Assembly: GCA_002840735.1 (NCBI GenBank)
Contig: PHBY01000001.1
Location: 271,218-335,217, forward strand
Length of the DNA stretch: 64,000 nucleotides
DNA from: Chloroflexi bacterium HGW-Chloroflexi-2
Lineage (GTDB): Bacteria > Chloroflexota > Anaerolineae > Anaerolineales > Anaerolineaceae
Direction: 5' to 3'
The translations under genes and the position numbers were made by a program. Shown piece after piece: positions 1-10,000 of this stretch. The notes beneath the pieces are model-generated. The model was not told the DNA's origin and ran no database searches. It saw nothing but the letters and a program-made list of their open reading frames with translations. Positions within the stretch are counted from its first letter, which is position 1. Every line of letters begins with the position of its first letter.

Positions 1-1757
1 ACTTCCTGACCTCTTGGCGCCATTGCTTCGATAAGTACACCCTCCAGTCTTGCATCGGGCATCTTTTGTTTGATATTTACGATCATTTCCCGGTAAGCTT
101 CGATCACTGCTGCTTTGTCATTCAGCCCTAACTGAATACCACCCAGGTCAGATTTGTGCAGGATATCCGGAGAATTGATTTTCATGACAACCGGATAGCC
201 AATCGCATCTGCCAAATGACCTGCATCATCTTCGCTATGCGCGATATGCGCTGGAATTAGTGGTATTCCATAAGCCTGCAGGAGTGGGCGGGTAAGCGCT
301 TCACCCATACTTCCAAGATGCAGCGCCTGGTCGATGGATGTTCGTACTACACCTGGATCAACATCCTTAAATGTTGCTGTTTCATCAGTTGGCTTTGCGA
401 GCCAATTCGCATAGACTTTCATCGCTCCCAGAATCGTTCCAACGCTCTCCGGAAATACAACCATCGGCACCTTACGACGATGCAGAAGTTTTCGGGGCTC
501 TAATACCAGCGAATCTCCCATAAAAACGGCGATGACAGTTTTATCTGTGGATTCAGAAATGGTGGCAATTTTCTCAGCAACCTCGACTGGATTTACCAGG
601 GCTTGCGGAACCAGAATGGGTATGACCACATCCACATTTGGATCATCCACCAATAATTGCATGGCTCTCTCATATTCGTGTGGTTCTGCCCCACCCAACA
701 TATCCACAGGATTGGCAACCTGTGCGCTGGGATTTAGCACTTCACGCAGCGCCTGCATGGTTTCAGGTTGCAAATCAGCCATCGTAAAACCATTATTCGC
801 CAGACTATCAGATAATAAAGCAGCCGGACCTCCCGAATTTGTTAGGATGGCAACATTTTTTCCCTTAGGTAATGGTTGCAATGCCAAAGCTTGTGACACA
901 TCAAATAAATCATTAACAGCCTGAACCTCTACCACACCACTTTGAGCGAAAGCAGCCTGGTAGGCCGCATGACTACCCGCCAACGAACCAGTATGTGAAG
1001 AGACTGCTCTGGCTCCTGCAGAGGTTCTTCCGGCTTTAAGCAATACAATCGGTTTCTTTTGGGTGACCTTTTTTGCAATAGATATGAACTTTTTCCCATC
1101 CTGTATCTGCTCGATATATGCTGTAATAACCTGAGTATGCGGATCATCGCCCAGGTATTCAATCATATCTGTCTCGGTGACATCAGCTTCATTCCCCAAA
1201 CTGAGAAAATGTGAAAAACCAATCCCTTTGCCTTTTACATAATCGACGACCCCACCCAGGACTGCCCCGGATTGTGACAAAAAGCCAATCCCACCGGTAT
1301 CCGGCACACCGGAAATAAAGGTTGTATTTAACCCGGTATGCAAGCTCATCGTTCCAACACAATTGGGTCCAACCATACGCATGTCATGGTCTTTTACAAA
1401 TTGCAGAATTCTTTGCTCTAAAGCTTCTCCCTGTGGACCTAATTCTTTAAACCCACCAGAGATCACTGTAATTGCCTTGATTCCTCTTTTTTCACAATCC
1501 TGGATAACTGGTAAGATGACACCAGCTGGTAAGACAATCACTGCCAGGTCAACAGGATCAGGAACACTCAGAATATCTGGATAACAACGATATCCCAAAA
1601 TTTCATCCACTTTCGGATTGACTGGATATATTCCCCCTTTGAATCCATATAAAGTCAGGTTTTTTACAATCCCATAACTGAGTTTATTGGGCTTGTTGGT
1701 GGCACCGATGATTGCCACACCGTTTGAGTCAAAGAATGGTTTTAAACGATCTTGCAT
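1..1757 (-). CDS. NDP-forming acyl-CoA synthetase (acetate--CoA ligase, ADP-forming type), 3' end beyond window
   Basis: Interconverts an acyl-CoA plus ADP/Pi and the free acid plus ATP, the substrate-level phosphorylation step of many anaerobes. About 585 codons are visible. The N-terminal CoA-binding Rossmann domain starts MQDRLKPFFDSNGVAIIGAT (residues 1-20). The succinyl-CoA-ligase-like domain carries the phospho-histidine motif SSHTGSLAG, with the catalytic His at residue 255. An ATP-grasp part begins near residue 480 (LLQAYGIPLIPA, then VVMKINSPDILHKSDLGGI). Alpha and beta modules are therefore fused in one chain. The start is ATG at 1757, preceded by TTAGGAGA. The stop codon lies outside the window. 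Acyl substrate is unknown; acetate, branched-chain or aryl acids are all possible. It reads away from the neighbouring yciH-like gene with a 30-nt gap and may be cotranscribed with it. Confidence 0.9.
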   Translation of the reverse strand, partial: MQDRLKPFFDSNGVAIIGATNKPNKLSYGIVKNLTLYGFKGGIYPVNPKVDEILGYRCYPDILSVPDPVDLAVIVLPAGVILPVIQDCEKRGIKAITVISGGFKELGPQGEALEQRILQFVKDHDMRMVGPNCVGTMSLHTGLNTTFISGVPDTGGIGFLSQSGAVLGGVVDYVKGKGIGFSHFLSLGNEADVTETDMIEYLGDDPHTQVITAYIEQIQDGKKFISIAKKVTQKKPIVLLKAGRTSAGARAVSSHTGSLAGSHAAYQAAFAQSGVVEVQAVNDLFDVSQALALQPLPKGKNVAILTNSGGPAALLSDSLANNGFTMADLQPETMQALREVLNPSAQVANPVDMLGGAEPHEYERAMQLLVDDPNVDVVIPILVPQALVNPVEVAEKIATISESTDKTVIAVFMGDSLVLEPRKLLHRRKVPMVVFPESVGTILGAMKVYANWLAKPTDETATFKDVDPGVVRTSIDQALHLGSMGEALTRPLLQAYGIPLIPAHIAHSEDDAGHLADAIGYPVVMKINSPDILHKSDLGGIQLGLNDKAAVIEAYREMIVNIKQKMPDARLEGVLIEAMAPRGQE

Positions 1758-1787
1758 CAATCTCTCCTAATGATAATTTTTCTGGGT

Positions 1788-2156
1788 TTAACCCCCAGCC
1801 TTTTTCACAACGTATCCTTTTCCCTGTAATAAGGGTAATGCAGAATCACGAACATCACCTTGAATTTCAATGATCCCATTTTTTACTGATCCACCAACCC
1901 CACAATGCTGCTTCAGTTCTTTGACCAGTTCTTTTAATAAATCTTCATCAGGTGGAAGTCCCTCGACCAGCGTGACCGATTTTCCCCCTCTTCCTTTGCG
2001 CTCTAAACGTAATCGAATAATGCCATCACGCTTTACAGATGGGCTATCTTTTTTCTTTTTGCATTGACAATTCTGAACAGGCTTTCCACAATTGGGACAG
2101 ACTTTGCCGTGTTCGGTTGAATAAACTGTGCGATTTTCATCTCGATTAGCAGGCAT
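1788..2156 (-). CDS. yciH: YciH/SUI1-family translation factor with N-terminal zinc-finger-like motif
   Basis: A bacterial homologue of eukaryotic eIF1 (SUI1 fold), thought to influence start-site fidelity on the 30S subunit. The C-terminal SUI1 domain contains the typical basic loop ERKGRGGKSVTLVEGL followed by LLKELVKELKQHCGVGG and GYVVKKAG. Before it sits a CPNCGKPVQNCQC cysteine cluster that could bind zinc. The in-frame ATG at 2186 has no ribosome site, whereas the ATG at 2156 follows GAGGG by 4 nt, so the shorter 122-residue form is preferred. The start is the only uncertain part; the family call is firm. Confidence 0.85.
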   Translation of the reverse strand: MPANRDENRTVYSTEHGKVCPNCGKPVQNCQCKKKKDSPSVKRDGIIRLRLERKGRGGKSVTLVEGLPPDEDLLKELVKELKQHCGVGGSVKNGIIEIQGDVRDSALPLLQGKGYVVKKAGG

Positions 2157-2351
2157 TAAACCCTCATTAACTACATTGTTTTTCATCCATGCTTGGTTGA
2201 ATCAACTATAGAAAAAATAATTGCATAAACAAAGTTCGAATTTGTAAAGAAAACACTGGCTCTTTATAAATATAACCAGCTTGCATCCATTATACCGATG
2301 AAATGGAGATAAAAAAATCTTCAATGTAATTTAATTATTATTATTTTTGTC

Positions 2352-2404
2352 AAAAAAGAATGAATCAAAAACCGGTGTTTCACCGGTTTTTGATTCATTC
2401 TTTT
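2352..2404 (-). terminator. Rho-independent terminator of the hsp20 cluster
   Basis: A perfect 20-bp inverted repeat (2358-2377 with 2381-2400) has a 3-nt loop. On the minus strand it is followed by six T residues (2352-2357). It begins directly after the stop codon of the last Hsp20 gene. Confidence 0.9.
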
Positions 2405-2900
2405 ATTTCTTGACAATCGAGATTTTTTTCTTTTTTTGAGTTGGATCGGATATTTTTGGCAAATTAATGGTTAATACACCATTTTTAAACGTCGCCTCAA
2501 TCTTACTATCATCAATATTTTCCTGAAGCGGGATATCCCGTCTGAATTGGCCTGAATATCTTTCGATCCGATGATATTGTCTATCTTTCTCTTCTTTTTC
2601 TTCCTCTTTTTTGCCTGAGATGGAAAGTACATTACGACTGTAAGACAGATCAATGTCTTTTTCATCCATTCCCGGCAAGTCAACGATCACAGTGTATTCT
2701 TGATCGGTTTCACTCAGGTCAATTCGGGGTAAGAAAATGTCGTTTTCCTCTAAAAGATCCAGTTCGAATGGGTTTCTCCAGAAAGAGTCCAGATATCGGT
2801 TCATTCGATCTCGAAATTGCCATAAAGGATCATCTGAAAAGCGAGCCAGATCACTTCTTTTCTCATCTCTTTTCCATGGAACCAAACTTTTCATAACCAT
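2403..2900 (-). CDS. Hsp20/alpha-crystallin small heat-shock protein (third gene of trio)
   Basis: ATP-independent chaperone that holds unfolding proteins. 165 residues: an N-terminal arm (WKRDEKRSDLARFSDDPLWQ) and an alpha-crystallin domain from about residue 55 (PRIDLSETDQEYTVIVDLPG) to FKNGVLTINLPK, the conserved (F/Y)xNGVLxIxLPK strand. A C-terminal I-x-I/V-type tail is replaced by the basic KKKKISIVKK. Start ATG at 2900 has an AAAGGAGGT ribosome site. Last of three tandem Hsp20 genes (gaps 24 and 14 nt) ending at a strong terminator, so the three are one transcript. The three copies are clearly divergent in sequence, so they are not recent duplicates. Confidence 0.92.
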   Translation of the reverse strand: MVMKSLVPWKRDEKRSDLARFSDDPLWQFRDRMNRYLDSFWRNPFELDLLEENDIFLPRIDLSETDQEYTVIVDLPGMDEKDIDLSYSRNVLSISGKKEEEKEEKDRQYHRIERYSGQFRRDIPLQENIDDSKIEATFKNGVLTINLPKISDPTQKKKKISIVKK

Positions 2901-2924
2901 TTTGACCTCCTTTTAATTCTCTAC

Positions 2925-3338
2925 TTACTCCTTTGCAGCTTTAACTGAAATCTTTTGTGTTACTTTCTCAGATTTAGGTAGTACCAGTTTTAATACGCCG
3001 TCCTTCACTTCCGCGACAATTTTTTCCTGGTCAATTTCGTTTGACAGGTTGAATTTCCTTCTGAAACCGCCAATACCATATTCAGCATACATCAATGAAT
3101 AATCTTGCGGTTTTTCAGCCTGCACCTCAGCATCAATGGTGAGAACATTTTTCTCCAGAGTAATGTCGATAGAATTCTCATCCGCGCCGGGAATATCTGC
3201 CAGGATATGAATCGCATCATCGGACTCGTATATATCTACTCGCGGAACGTACATGCGACTTTCTCGAGTGCGTTCAGTCTGTTCCTGTTCTACAATTTCT
3301 TGTTTTTGTGTTTCAGGATTGGATAATTGTTCAGTCAT
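2925..3338 (-). CDS. Hsp20/alpha-crystallin small heat-shock protein (second gene of trio)
   Basis: Small heat-shock chaperone, 137 residues. The short N-terminal arm is Gln/Glu-rich (NPETQKQEIVEQEQTERTRE). The alpha-crystallin domain runs from VPRVDIYESDDAIHILADIPG to VKDGVLKLVLPKSEKV. The core of this copy is the shortest of the three and its N-terminal arm lacks hydrophobic residues, suggesting different oligomer behaviour. The start ATG at 3338 is preceded by a near-perfect AGGAGGTGA. Middle gene of the hsp20 operon. Confidence 0.92.
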   Translation of the reverse strand: MTEQLSNPETQKQEIVEQEQTERTRESRMYVPRVDIYESDDAIHILADIPGADENSIDITLEKNVLTIDAEVQAEKPQDYSLMYAEYGIGGFRRKFNLSNEIDQEKIVAEVKDGVLKLVLPKSEKVTQKISVKAAKE

Positions 3339-3352
3339 AAATCACCTCCTGT

Positions 3353-3808
3353 TTATATTGCTTTAACCGTAATCTTGCGGGGTTTGTCTGATTCTGCTCT
3401 TGGTAACCAGACTTTCAATACCCCTTTTTCGTAATTGGCTTCTACTTTATCTACTTCAATCGCGAAAGGTAATTGAATGGTACGTGTAAAACTTCCATAT
3501 CCCCGTTCCTGACGATGATATCGAATATTTTCATCATCCACCGGTGCTTGTCTTGATCCACTGATTGTCAAGGTCTCACCCACCACTTTGATATCCAGAT
3601 CATCCACATTCATGCCAGGAATTTCAGCTGTGATGACCTGCCCAACGTCTGCCTTCGTCCAGACATTCATGGCTGGAAAATCGTGGCTGTTGATCGGGCG
3701 ATCAATCAGACGATTCGTGAAGGCGCTATCAAACATCCGATTCATCTCTCTTTGTAATTTGTCCATTTCTTCCCATAAAGAAGGTGAAGATGTTCTTCTA
3801 TATATCAT
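3353..3808 (-). CDS. Hsp20/alpha-crystallin small heat-shock protein (first gene of trio)
   Basis: Small heat-shock chaperone, 151 residues. The N-terminal region MDKLQREMNRMFDSAF is typical of bacterial Hsp20. The alpha-crystallin domain spans WTKADVGQVITAEIPG to YEKGVLKVWLPRAE, with the RQERGYGSFTRTIQLP strand. Promoter-proximal gene of the trio; ATG at 3808 follows GAGGAGG. It is transcribed divergently from an ECF sigma factor gene across a 186-bp AT-rich region. No CIRCE element (TTAGCACTC-N9-GAGTGCTAA) is present, so HrcA control is not indicated. Confidence 0.92.
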   Translation of the reverse strand: MIYRRTSSPSLWEEMDKLQREMNRMFDSAFTNRLIDRPINSHDFPAMNVWTKADVGQVITAEIPGMNVDDLDIKVVGETLTISGSRQAPVDDENIRYHRQERGYGSFTRTIQLPFAIEVDKVEANYEKGVLKVWLPRAESDKPRKITVKAI

Positions 3809-3868
3809 AAAAACCTCCTCGTTAATTGATTTTTTCTACTGCATAATTTATCTCGAAAATATTAGAAA

Positions 3869-3928
3869 TGTACAAACAAAATATTAAAAAAATGTAAAAA
3901 AATTTCTTAATTGATTAATTTTTGTACA
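3869..3928. promoter_or_regulatory. Divergent regulatory region with mirrored TTTGTACA motifs
   Basis: TTTGTACA occurs once on each strand between the hsp20 trio and the sigma factor gene: plus strand 3921-3928, minus strand 3876-3869. Each faces the gene it would serve and each could be a -35-like element or half of an operator. The -10 sequences on either side are weak. Function is inferred only from symmetry and position. Confidence 0.3.
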
Positions 3929-3994
3929 ATACTCTTATTAGCAATGTTATTAGCGTATCGATTCATGGATTAACGCGTCATAAAAGGTGAACAC

Positions 3995-4537
3995 ATGTCT
4001 ATCATCGAAGAAGAAGAAGGTTTGATCTCCAGGTTACAGGCGTTTGATATGAGTGCGATAGAGTCGGTTTTTGATCAATATAATGAAGCAATATACAGAT
4101 ATGGCTACCGGTTATTGGGCAGCCAGGACAAAGCTGAAGAATGTGTTGCTGAAACATTTAGCCGATTTTTACATGCTCTCAAAAATGGCAAAGGCCCTAA
4201 AAAGTATGTACGGCCCTACCTGTATCGAATGGCACACAACTGGATAACAGATCAATACCGACGCGCAATTCCAGAAGATGAGGGTCTTCCAGAGTATCAT
4301 GCTTCGCAAAATGATCATCCGGAAGATATCGTCATTGACAACATTGAAAGTCAGGAAATTCGGAATGTTTTGCGAGCACTTCCGGAGAACCAACGACAGG
4401 CAGTCGTCCTCAAATTTCTGGAAGGTTTGGAAAATCAGGAAATAGCTATAGCAATGAACAAACCTGTCGGTGCGGTGAAAGCCCTTCAACATCGTGGTTT
4501 ACAGACAATCAGAAAAAAATTAGTGGTGAAGCTATGA
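3995..4537 (+). CDS. ECF-like RNA polymerase sigma factor
   Basis: 180-residue sigma-70-family protein with region 2 (YNEAIYRYGYRLLGSQDKAE to VRPYLYRMAHNWITDQYRR, residues about 28-90) and region 4 (LPENQRQAVVLKFLEGLENQ then GAVKALQHRGLQTIRKKL, about 128-176). Regions 1 and 3 are absent, as in ECF factors. ATG at 3995 is preceded by AAAGGTG. The stop overlaps the next start by 4 nt (ATGA), so it is translationally coupled to a membrane DUF5667 protein, the likely partner or anti-sigma factor. It faces away from the hsp20 operon, whose expression it could control. Confidence 0.88.
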   Translation: MSIIEEEEGLISRLQAFDMSAIESVFDQYNEAIYRYGYRLLGSQDKAEECVAETFSRFLHALKNGKGPKKYVRPYLYRMAHNWITDQYRRAIPEDEGLPEYHASQNDHPEDIVIDNIESQEIRNVLRALPENQRQAVVLKFLEGLENQEIAIAMNKPVGAVKALQHRGLQTIRKKLVVKL

Positions 4538-5547
4538 ATAACTGGGAAAATGAAATCAAACAAAAGCTGGAAAAATTGGACGCAATTCCTGAAAGAAATC
4601 CTTTACGGGTGCAGTCAGCCAAAAAGAATTTCCTGAGCGAAATGCACCAGTTAGCTGGTGAAACAACGGTTTCTGTCCCAGGAAAATCATGGTGGAACCA
4701 ACTAAATATCAAGAAGGAGACTTTTTCCATGAAACTGATAACAATCGCAACGATCCTCTCACTCTTATTGGGTGGTGGAATTACTGCCGTGGGTGCACAG
4801 GACAGCTTGCCAGGAGATTTACTTTACCCCGTAAAAACCCTGGTAGAAGATATTGAATTGGGTCTCGCAACCGATCCAGAAACCGAATTTGACATTGCTC
4901 TCAATCATGCTTTTAAACGATTTGAGGAAATACAAATTTTACTTGACGAAGGCGAAGTTGTTGGAGAAGCACATTTACTAGCCTGGCAGGAAGCATTTCA
5001 AAGGGCATTACAATATGGAGTTAATACAGAAGATCCAATTGGCAAATTATTGATGGTTCAACAACAATTAAAATATCAAGAAGAAATGATGAATAAAGGT
5101 AAACAAACTGGTGTACCATTCCAAAATCAATTTGAACGCATGATGAATTATCAAGCCGGCTTGGTAGATGCAAGTATTGAAAATCCAGAATTACTTGCAA
5201 GCGAACTCGAATTCATGGCAAATTACTCTAATCAATACGGTGAAGAAAAACTAGAGAATGTATGGATGAACATGTATATGTTCGGAGCTCTCGATACTGA
5301 AGGAGAAGTCGGAGAAGTTCAAAATCAAGGCGAAGTACAACACCCTGTCGAAGATCCCTTTATGTGGATGCACCTGCTTGGTAACCACCTTACGGAAATT
5401 GATCCTGCTGGATTGGATCAGGGAGGTACAACTGGTGGATTCCAAAATTCATACAATGATCAACCCAATGGTGGCAACCAGGGCGATAATGGTAATGGTA
5501 ACAATGGTGGTAGTGGAGGAAATGATGGCGGAAACGGAGGAAAGTAA
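4534..5547 (+). CDS. DUF5667 membrane protein, putative anti-sigma partner
   Basis: 337 residues: cytoplasmic N-terminus (1-66), one transmembrane helix (about 67-88, MKLITIATILSLLLGGGITA), then an outside domain starting QDSLPGDLLYPVKTLVEDIE. That motif is the hallmark of DUF5667, a family found next to ECF sigma genes. The C-terminal 40 residues are a low-complexity Gly/Asn/Asp tail. The topology, one helix with a short cytosolic N-terminus, matches membrane anti-sigma factors, but no zinc anti-sigma motif (HxxxCxxC) is visible, so the role is inferred from coupling (4-nt overlap) with the sigma gene. Confidence 0.75.
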   Translation: MNNWENEIKQKLEKLDAIPERNPLRVQSAKKNFLSEMHQLAGETTVSVPGKSWWNQLNIKKETFSMKLITIATILSLLLGGGITAVGAQDSLPGDLLYPVKTLVEDIELGLATDPETEFDIALNHAFKRFEEIQILLDEGEVVGEAHLLAWQEAFQRALQYGVNTEDPIGKLLMVQQQLKYQEEMMNKGKQTGVPFQNQFERMMNYQAGLVDASIENPELLASELEFMANYSNQYGEEKLENVWMNMYMFGALDTEGEVGEVQNQGEVQHPVEDPFMWMHLLGNHLTEIDPAGLDQGGTTGGFQNSYNDQPNGGNQGDNGNGNNGGSGGNDGGNGGK

Positions 5548-5605
5548 TAATAATTACCCCATATTTCAATTCACTTCCTGACTAACAGAGAATTAAATTG
5601 AATAC

Positions 5606-5650
5606 AATGGGCTGTTTCCCAAAATGAAACAGCCCATTTCTTTTATTTCT
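5606..5650 (+). terminator. Rho-independent terminator of the sigma/DUF5667 operon
   Basis: A 13-bp stem (5606-5618 with 5626-5638, AATGGGCTGTTTC arm) and 7-nt loop are followed by a T-rich tail on the plus strand. It may also stop minus-strand transcription from the MFS gene that converges on it, though that side lacks a T run. Confidence 0.85.
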
Positions 5651-5658
5651 CTTTTTTT

Positions 5659-6840
5659 TTATTTCTCTTTTTTTCCAAATATTGCCGGTAGTAATGGTAT
5701 TGCCAGAAGATTCAAACTGGCAATGATGGCAAATGTCCAACGATACCCAACCCCATCTGCCAGTAAACCAGCAATCGGCAACCCTATGCCCGTTCCGATA
5801 TTGGCAATTGCCATCAATATCGAAAACATGGATGCTGCAATCCTGGGGTCAGATTTTCGCATGGAAATTGCAAAATAGACGGTTTCATAATAACCATACG
5901 CAACACCAAAGATAAAAACCAGTGGCCAGGCGATCGCTGCTGTAGAGGTGAATGAAAAGATAGATACAGAAACGAAGGAAATCACCAATGCAATTTCTAC
6001 AGCTCGCCGTTGTCCCACCCGATCGGTCAATGGACCACCGGTAATTCCTCCAACCACAACACCAATCCCCCACACCGTCGTAAAAAATCCCGCCATCATA
6101 ACGGATATGCCAAAATCTGATTGCAGAAATGGATTAATAATTTCATTGGCAGCATTGATAATCAATGAATACAAAGCACCCAATAACCCCAAGGCGATAA
6201 TCGGCCAGTGTTTGAATGCCGCAAAAGCCTTCCACTCAAATTTTTGGTCAGCTTTTCTAGGAGGTTCCTTAAATCCAATCAGAAAAACCAATGGTAAGAG
6301 CGTCAGAATTGCCAGTAGCCAGAATGCAGCCATCCAGGATACGTTCTGTGCCAGAACTCCAATCAAACTGGATAGCACCACCACGCCCATCGCCCTGCCA
6401 CCGACCATGATTCCCTGTATCTTCCCAGCTTCATCCTCTGGCGTTGTATCCAAAGCAAGACCATCCGTGGAGGTGTCATACATTGCCATGCCAGTCATCA
6501 CCAGAAAGGCCATCAATCCATATAATGCAAAATTCTTTCCCGGATCTATAAAAGGAACTATAAATAAACACACTGCCTGAATGATCAATCCGATAATGAT
6601 ATATGGTTTCCGATGCCCCATCTGGAATAAATTGATGCGATCACTCAGAATGCCCAAAAAGATCTTCAGCACAAATGGAGTAAGTGCAATCCCACTGATT
6701 AATCCAATCTGCCCTAGATTGAGACCAAATGATAAAAGATAGATTGCGTTTAATGCCGTGAAGTAGCTCAATACCGAACCTTGAGCAAAATACAGGAGAC
6801 CAAACATACTGTATCGGGTAAAATTTGATGGATGTCTCAT
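5659..6840 (-). CDS. MFS transporter
   Basis: 393-residue major facilitator with about 12 hydrophobic segments. The N-terminus (FGLLYFAQGSVLSYFTALNA) and the loop GILSDRINLFQMGHRKPYI match the conserved G-x-L-(S/A)-D-R loop between helices 2 and 3; this style of N-terminus is seen in AmpG-like, acetyl-CoA and biopterin/PucC-like MFS groups. A second copy of the loop, GGPLTDRVGQRRA, marks the C-terminal half, so both six-helix bundles are intact. Substrate cannot be read from the sequence. ATG at 6840 follows TAGGA. It is a lone gene, convergent with the sigma operon and divergent from the large Agl23/NHL gene. Confidence 0.85.
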   Translation of the reverse strand: MRHPSNFTRYSMFGLLYFAQGSVLSYFTALNAIYLLSFGLNLGQIGLISGIALTPFVLKIFLGILSDRINLFQMGHRKPYIIIGLIIQAVCLFIVPFIDPGKNFALYGLMAFLVMTGMAMYDTSTDGLALDTTPEDEAGKIQGIMVGGRAMGVVVLSSLIGVLAQNVSWMAAFWLLAILTLLPLVFLIGFKEPPRKADQKFEWKAFAAFKHWPIIALGLLGALYSLIINAANEIINPFLQSDFGISVMMAGFFTTVWGIGVVVGGITGGPLTDRVGQRRAVEIALVISFVSVSIFSFTSTAAIAWPLVFIFGVAYGYYETVYFAISMRKSDPRIAASMFSILMAIANIGTGIGLPIAGLLADGVGYRWTFAIIASLNLLAIPLLPAIFGKKEK

Positions 6841-7064
6841 ATATAATCCTACTTTGCGATAAAATTACGCTATACTTTTGATTGATCAGAAAAGTATAGA
6901 TTTGATTAAAAAGAATGTCAAAAGAAAAACCTGTTTAAGTTTAAAATTTGATTTTTAGCCTGGCAATTGTTGCTTGTCAACACTTTGCTAGTCTAGTAGA
7001 CAATGGGAATTTAACAAAATTGAGATTTTCGACCTGAAATTAACGAGGTGTGGAGACGTCCTTT

Positions 7065-10000
7065 ATGAATTCTGAAAAAACAACCAACATGTGGCTTGAT
7101 AAACCAATCTCAGATTACTTGCCAAAACTAACAATTGAAAATTTAATCATCATTATCATCATTATTTTAGCCATTGTTAGCCGTTTCTATGATCTCGGTG
7201 CCAGGGTCATGAGTCATGATGAAGTCAATCATGTCGTTCCATCCTGGGATCTGGCTACCGGAAAAGGATATGTTCAGGATCCAATCACCCATGGTCCGCT
7301 TCAATTTCACTTAATCGCGTTATCCTATTTTATGTTTGGGGACTCGGATTTTACATCTCGCATTCCAGCGGCCCTCGGAAGTGTAGCAGCAATTGTTTTA
7401 ATTTTGTTCCTTTTTAAACCCTATTTGGGGAAATATGGACATCTGATTGGCGGATTTCTCTTCCTGATTTCTCCCTACTTGCTTTTTTATGGTCGTTACA
7501 CCAGAAATGAAGGGATAATAGAATTCATTGCGGTTTTGATGATTTATGCAACTTTACGGTATTTGGACAGGGGTGATACTTTTTCATTGATGTTGCTGAC
7601 AGTATCTCATGCGCTGAATTTTGCAGCCAAAGAAACTGCTTATATTTACATGGCAATTCTTCTCCTGTTTTTAGCCTTTCAATTTTTAACCGAGGTTATC
7701 CGAGAGCGCTGGCGAACAGCCCAATCCCGGCAATTATTTGTAATCCTGATGTTGATAACACTAGGTTTGTTATTCGCCGGAATTATCCTGGGTTACCTGA
7801 ATGCAAAACAGAATCCTACCAATGAATTGGGCGAAGTGATTTCGCAATCAGCTTCCAATATCGGCCTGCTTGCCAGCCTATCTGTGCTGGTGGCCATATT
7901 GATCGGAATATCCACCATTATTATGCTGGTAAAAGGGATTGGGCTGGATGCAATCCGGCATCTACGCACATTTGATTTGTTGATTCTCAATGGAACTATC
8001 GTACTCCCGCTTTTAGCTGCATTTCCCATAAATATCATAGGTTCGCTTTTGGGACAAAACTGGAAACCAACTGATTACACGACCATGGGTATGATCCGTA
8101 TTGGATTCGCTTTGTTGGTATTCGGTGGTATTGCCGTTGCAATTGGAGTTTGGTGGAACCGAAAAGTTTGGTTCAAAAATATGGCTGTTTTTTGGGCTAT
8201 TTTTATCGTTTTTTACACAACTTTCTTTACCAATGGAAGAGGATTCTTTACCGGCATTGTTGGTTCATTGGGTTATTGGCTGGAACAACAAGCGGTTAAT
8301 CGTGGCACCCAACCACCTTATTACTATGCTGTATTGCAGATGCCTTTTTACGAATATCTTACAATTCTTGGATTTTTCATAGCCATCATATTTGGATTGG
8401 TGCATTTACGAAAATCGAGTTTGGCTGTTTCTGTTCCTTTAACACCCCTGTCACAGATCAATCTCATCACTCCCGAAATTCAGGCGAGCGATGAACTGGA
8501 AGATAATGAAGACTTGTTTATAGAAGAAAATATCCCTGAAGAGAGACAGATTGAAATCATTCAGGAACATGAAGATGGAGAAGAAACTTTTGTAGGATTC
8601 ACGGAATATTCACCCGACCATTATCGTGTACCCGTGCTATTTCTATTGGGCTTTTTTTCATTGATGAATTTACTGGCGTATAGTCTGGCAGGAGAAAAAA
8701 TGCCATGGCTGACGGTTCACATTGCTCTGCCATTTGCCCTGACGGCTGCCTGGGGGTTTGATAAACTGATCGGGCAAATTCCATGGAAAAAATTTAAGGA
8801 AAGTAAAAGCTGGATCAGTCTCTTGCTGTTACCAGTTTTAATCACAAGCCTTCTAGGCTTTCTTGGAGCTGTTATGGGCTCCACTCCGCCATTCCAGGGT
8901 AATTCCCTGGAACAATTACAGGTAACAAGCACATTTATCACATCGTTGATTGTGCTGATTTTTTCTGGCTATGGATTTATTCACTACTTGAGAAATTTTT
9001 CATGGATGGGTATAGCCAGGCTTTTAGTTTTAGCGTTTTCGATCTTATTATCATTTTTAACGATCCGTACTGCCTTCATGGCATCTTTTATTAATTATGA
9101 TAATGGAAAAGAATTTCTTGTTTATGCTCATGCAGATCGTGGACCAAAAGATATCCTGGAGCAGGTGGAAGAAATTTCCAAACGCACTGTTGGCGAAAAG
9201 AAAATCAATGTTGCTTATGATAACGACTCATTGTATCCATTCTGGTGGTATTTCCGTGATTACCCAAATAAACAGTGGTATACCGATAAACCAACCCGTG
9301 ATCTGCTAAATTCCCCCATCATTCTGGCTAGTGATCAGAACTACTCCAAAATTGATTCATTGGTCAAAGATGATTATGTCAAATACGATTACATTCGACT
9401 GGTATGGCCAACCCAGGATTATTATTTTCTAACCTGGGAAAGAATTGTCTATGCAATCACAGATGCCGACATGCGCTCAGCTCTTTTCCAAATCTGGCTT
9501 AATAAGGATTACAGCAAATATGCAGACATTAAAGGCAGAAGTGATCTCACGATCTCCACCTGGTCACCTTCTGATCCCATTCGCATGTACATACGCAAGG
9601 ATGTAGTCGGACAAATTTGGAATTATGGTTCGATGCCTGCCATTATATCCGAGCCAGTTGTCGATCCTTATGAAGGAAAAATACAATCTCTGTTACCAGA
9701 TAAGATTATTGGATTTTATGGAAAAGGACCTGGTCAATTAGATGCTCCACGTGGAGTCGCGATTGGCAATGATGGATCGATTTATGTAGCTGACTCACGT
9801 AATCACCGTATTCAACGCTTTGCCGAAGATGGAACATTGATGAATAGCTGGGGCAGCTTTGCGGATATCCTTTCTGGTGAAGCGCCACAAGGAACTTTCA
9901 ATGAACCATGGGGAATCGCAATTGGTCCGGATGGATCAGTTTATGTCACAGATACCTGGAATCATCGTGTCCAAAAATTTACTGCAGAAGGTAATTTCAT

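Noticed and set aside
532..1584. Plus-strand frames of 130 and 73 codons near the left edge
   Set aside because: Antisense to the acyl-CoA synthetase, whose motifs (CoA-binding domain, phospho-His loop) are intact throughout.
3809..3994. CIRCE/HrcA operator for the hsp20 genes
   Set aside because: TTAGCAATG at about 3938 matches only part of one half-site, and the other half is absent.
5948..6580. 210-codon open frame on the plus strand
   Set aside because: It lies fully antisense to the MFS transporter, has no ribosome site and a composition expected for the complement of a hydrophobic protein.
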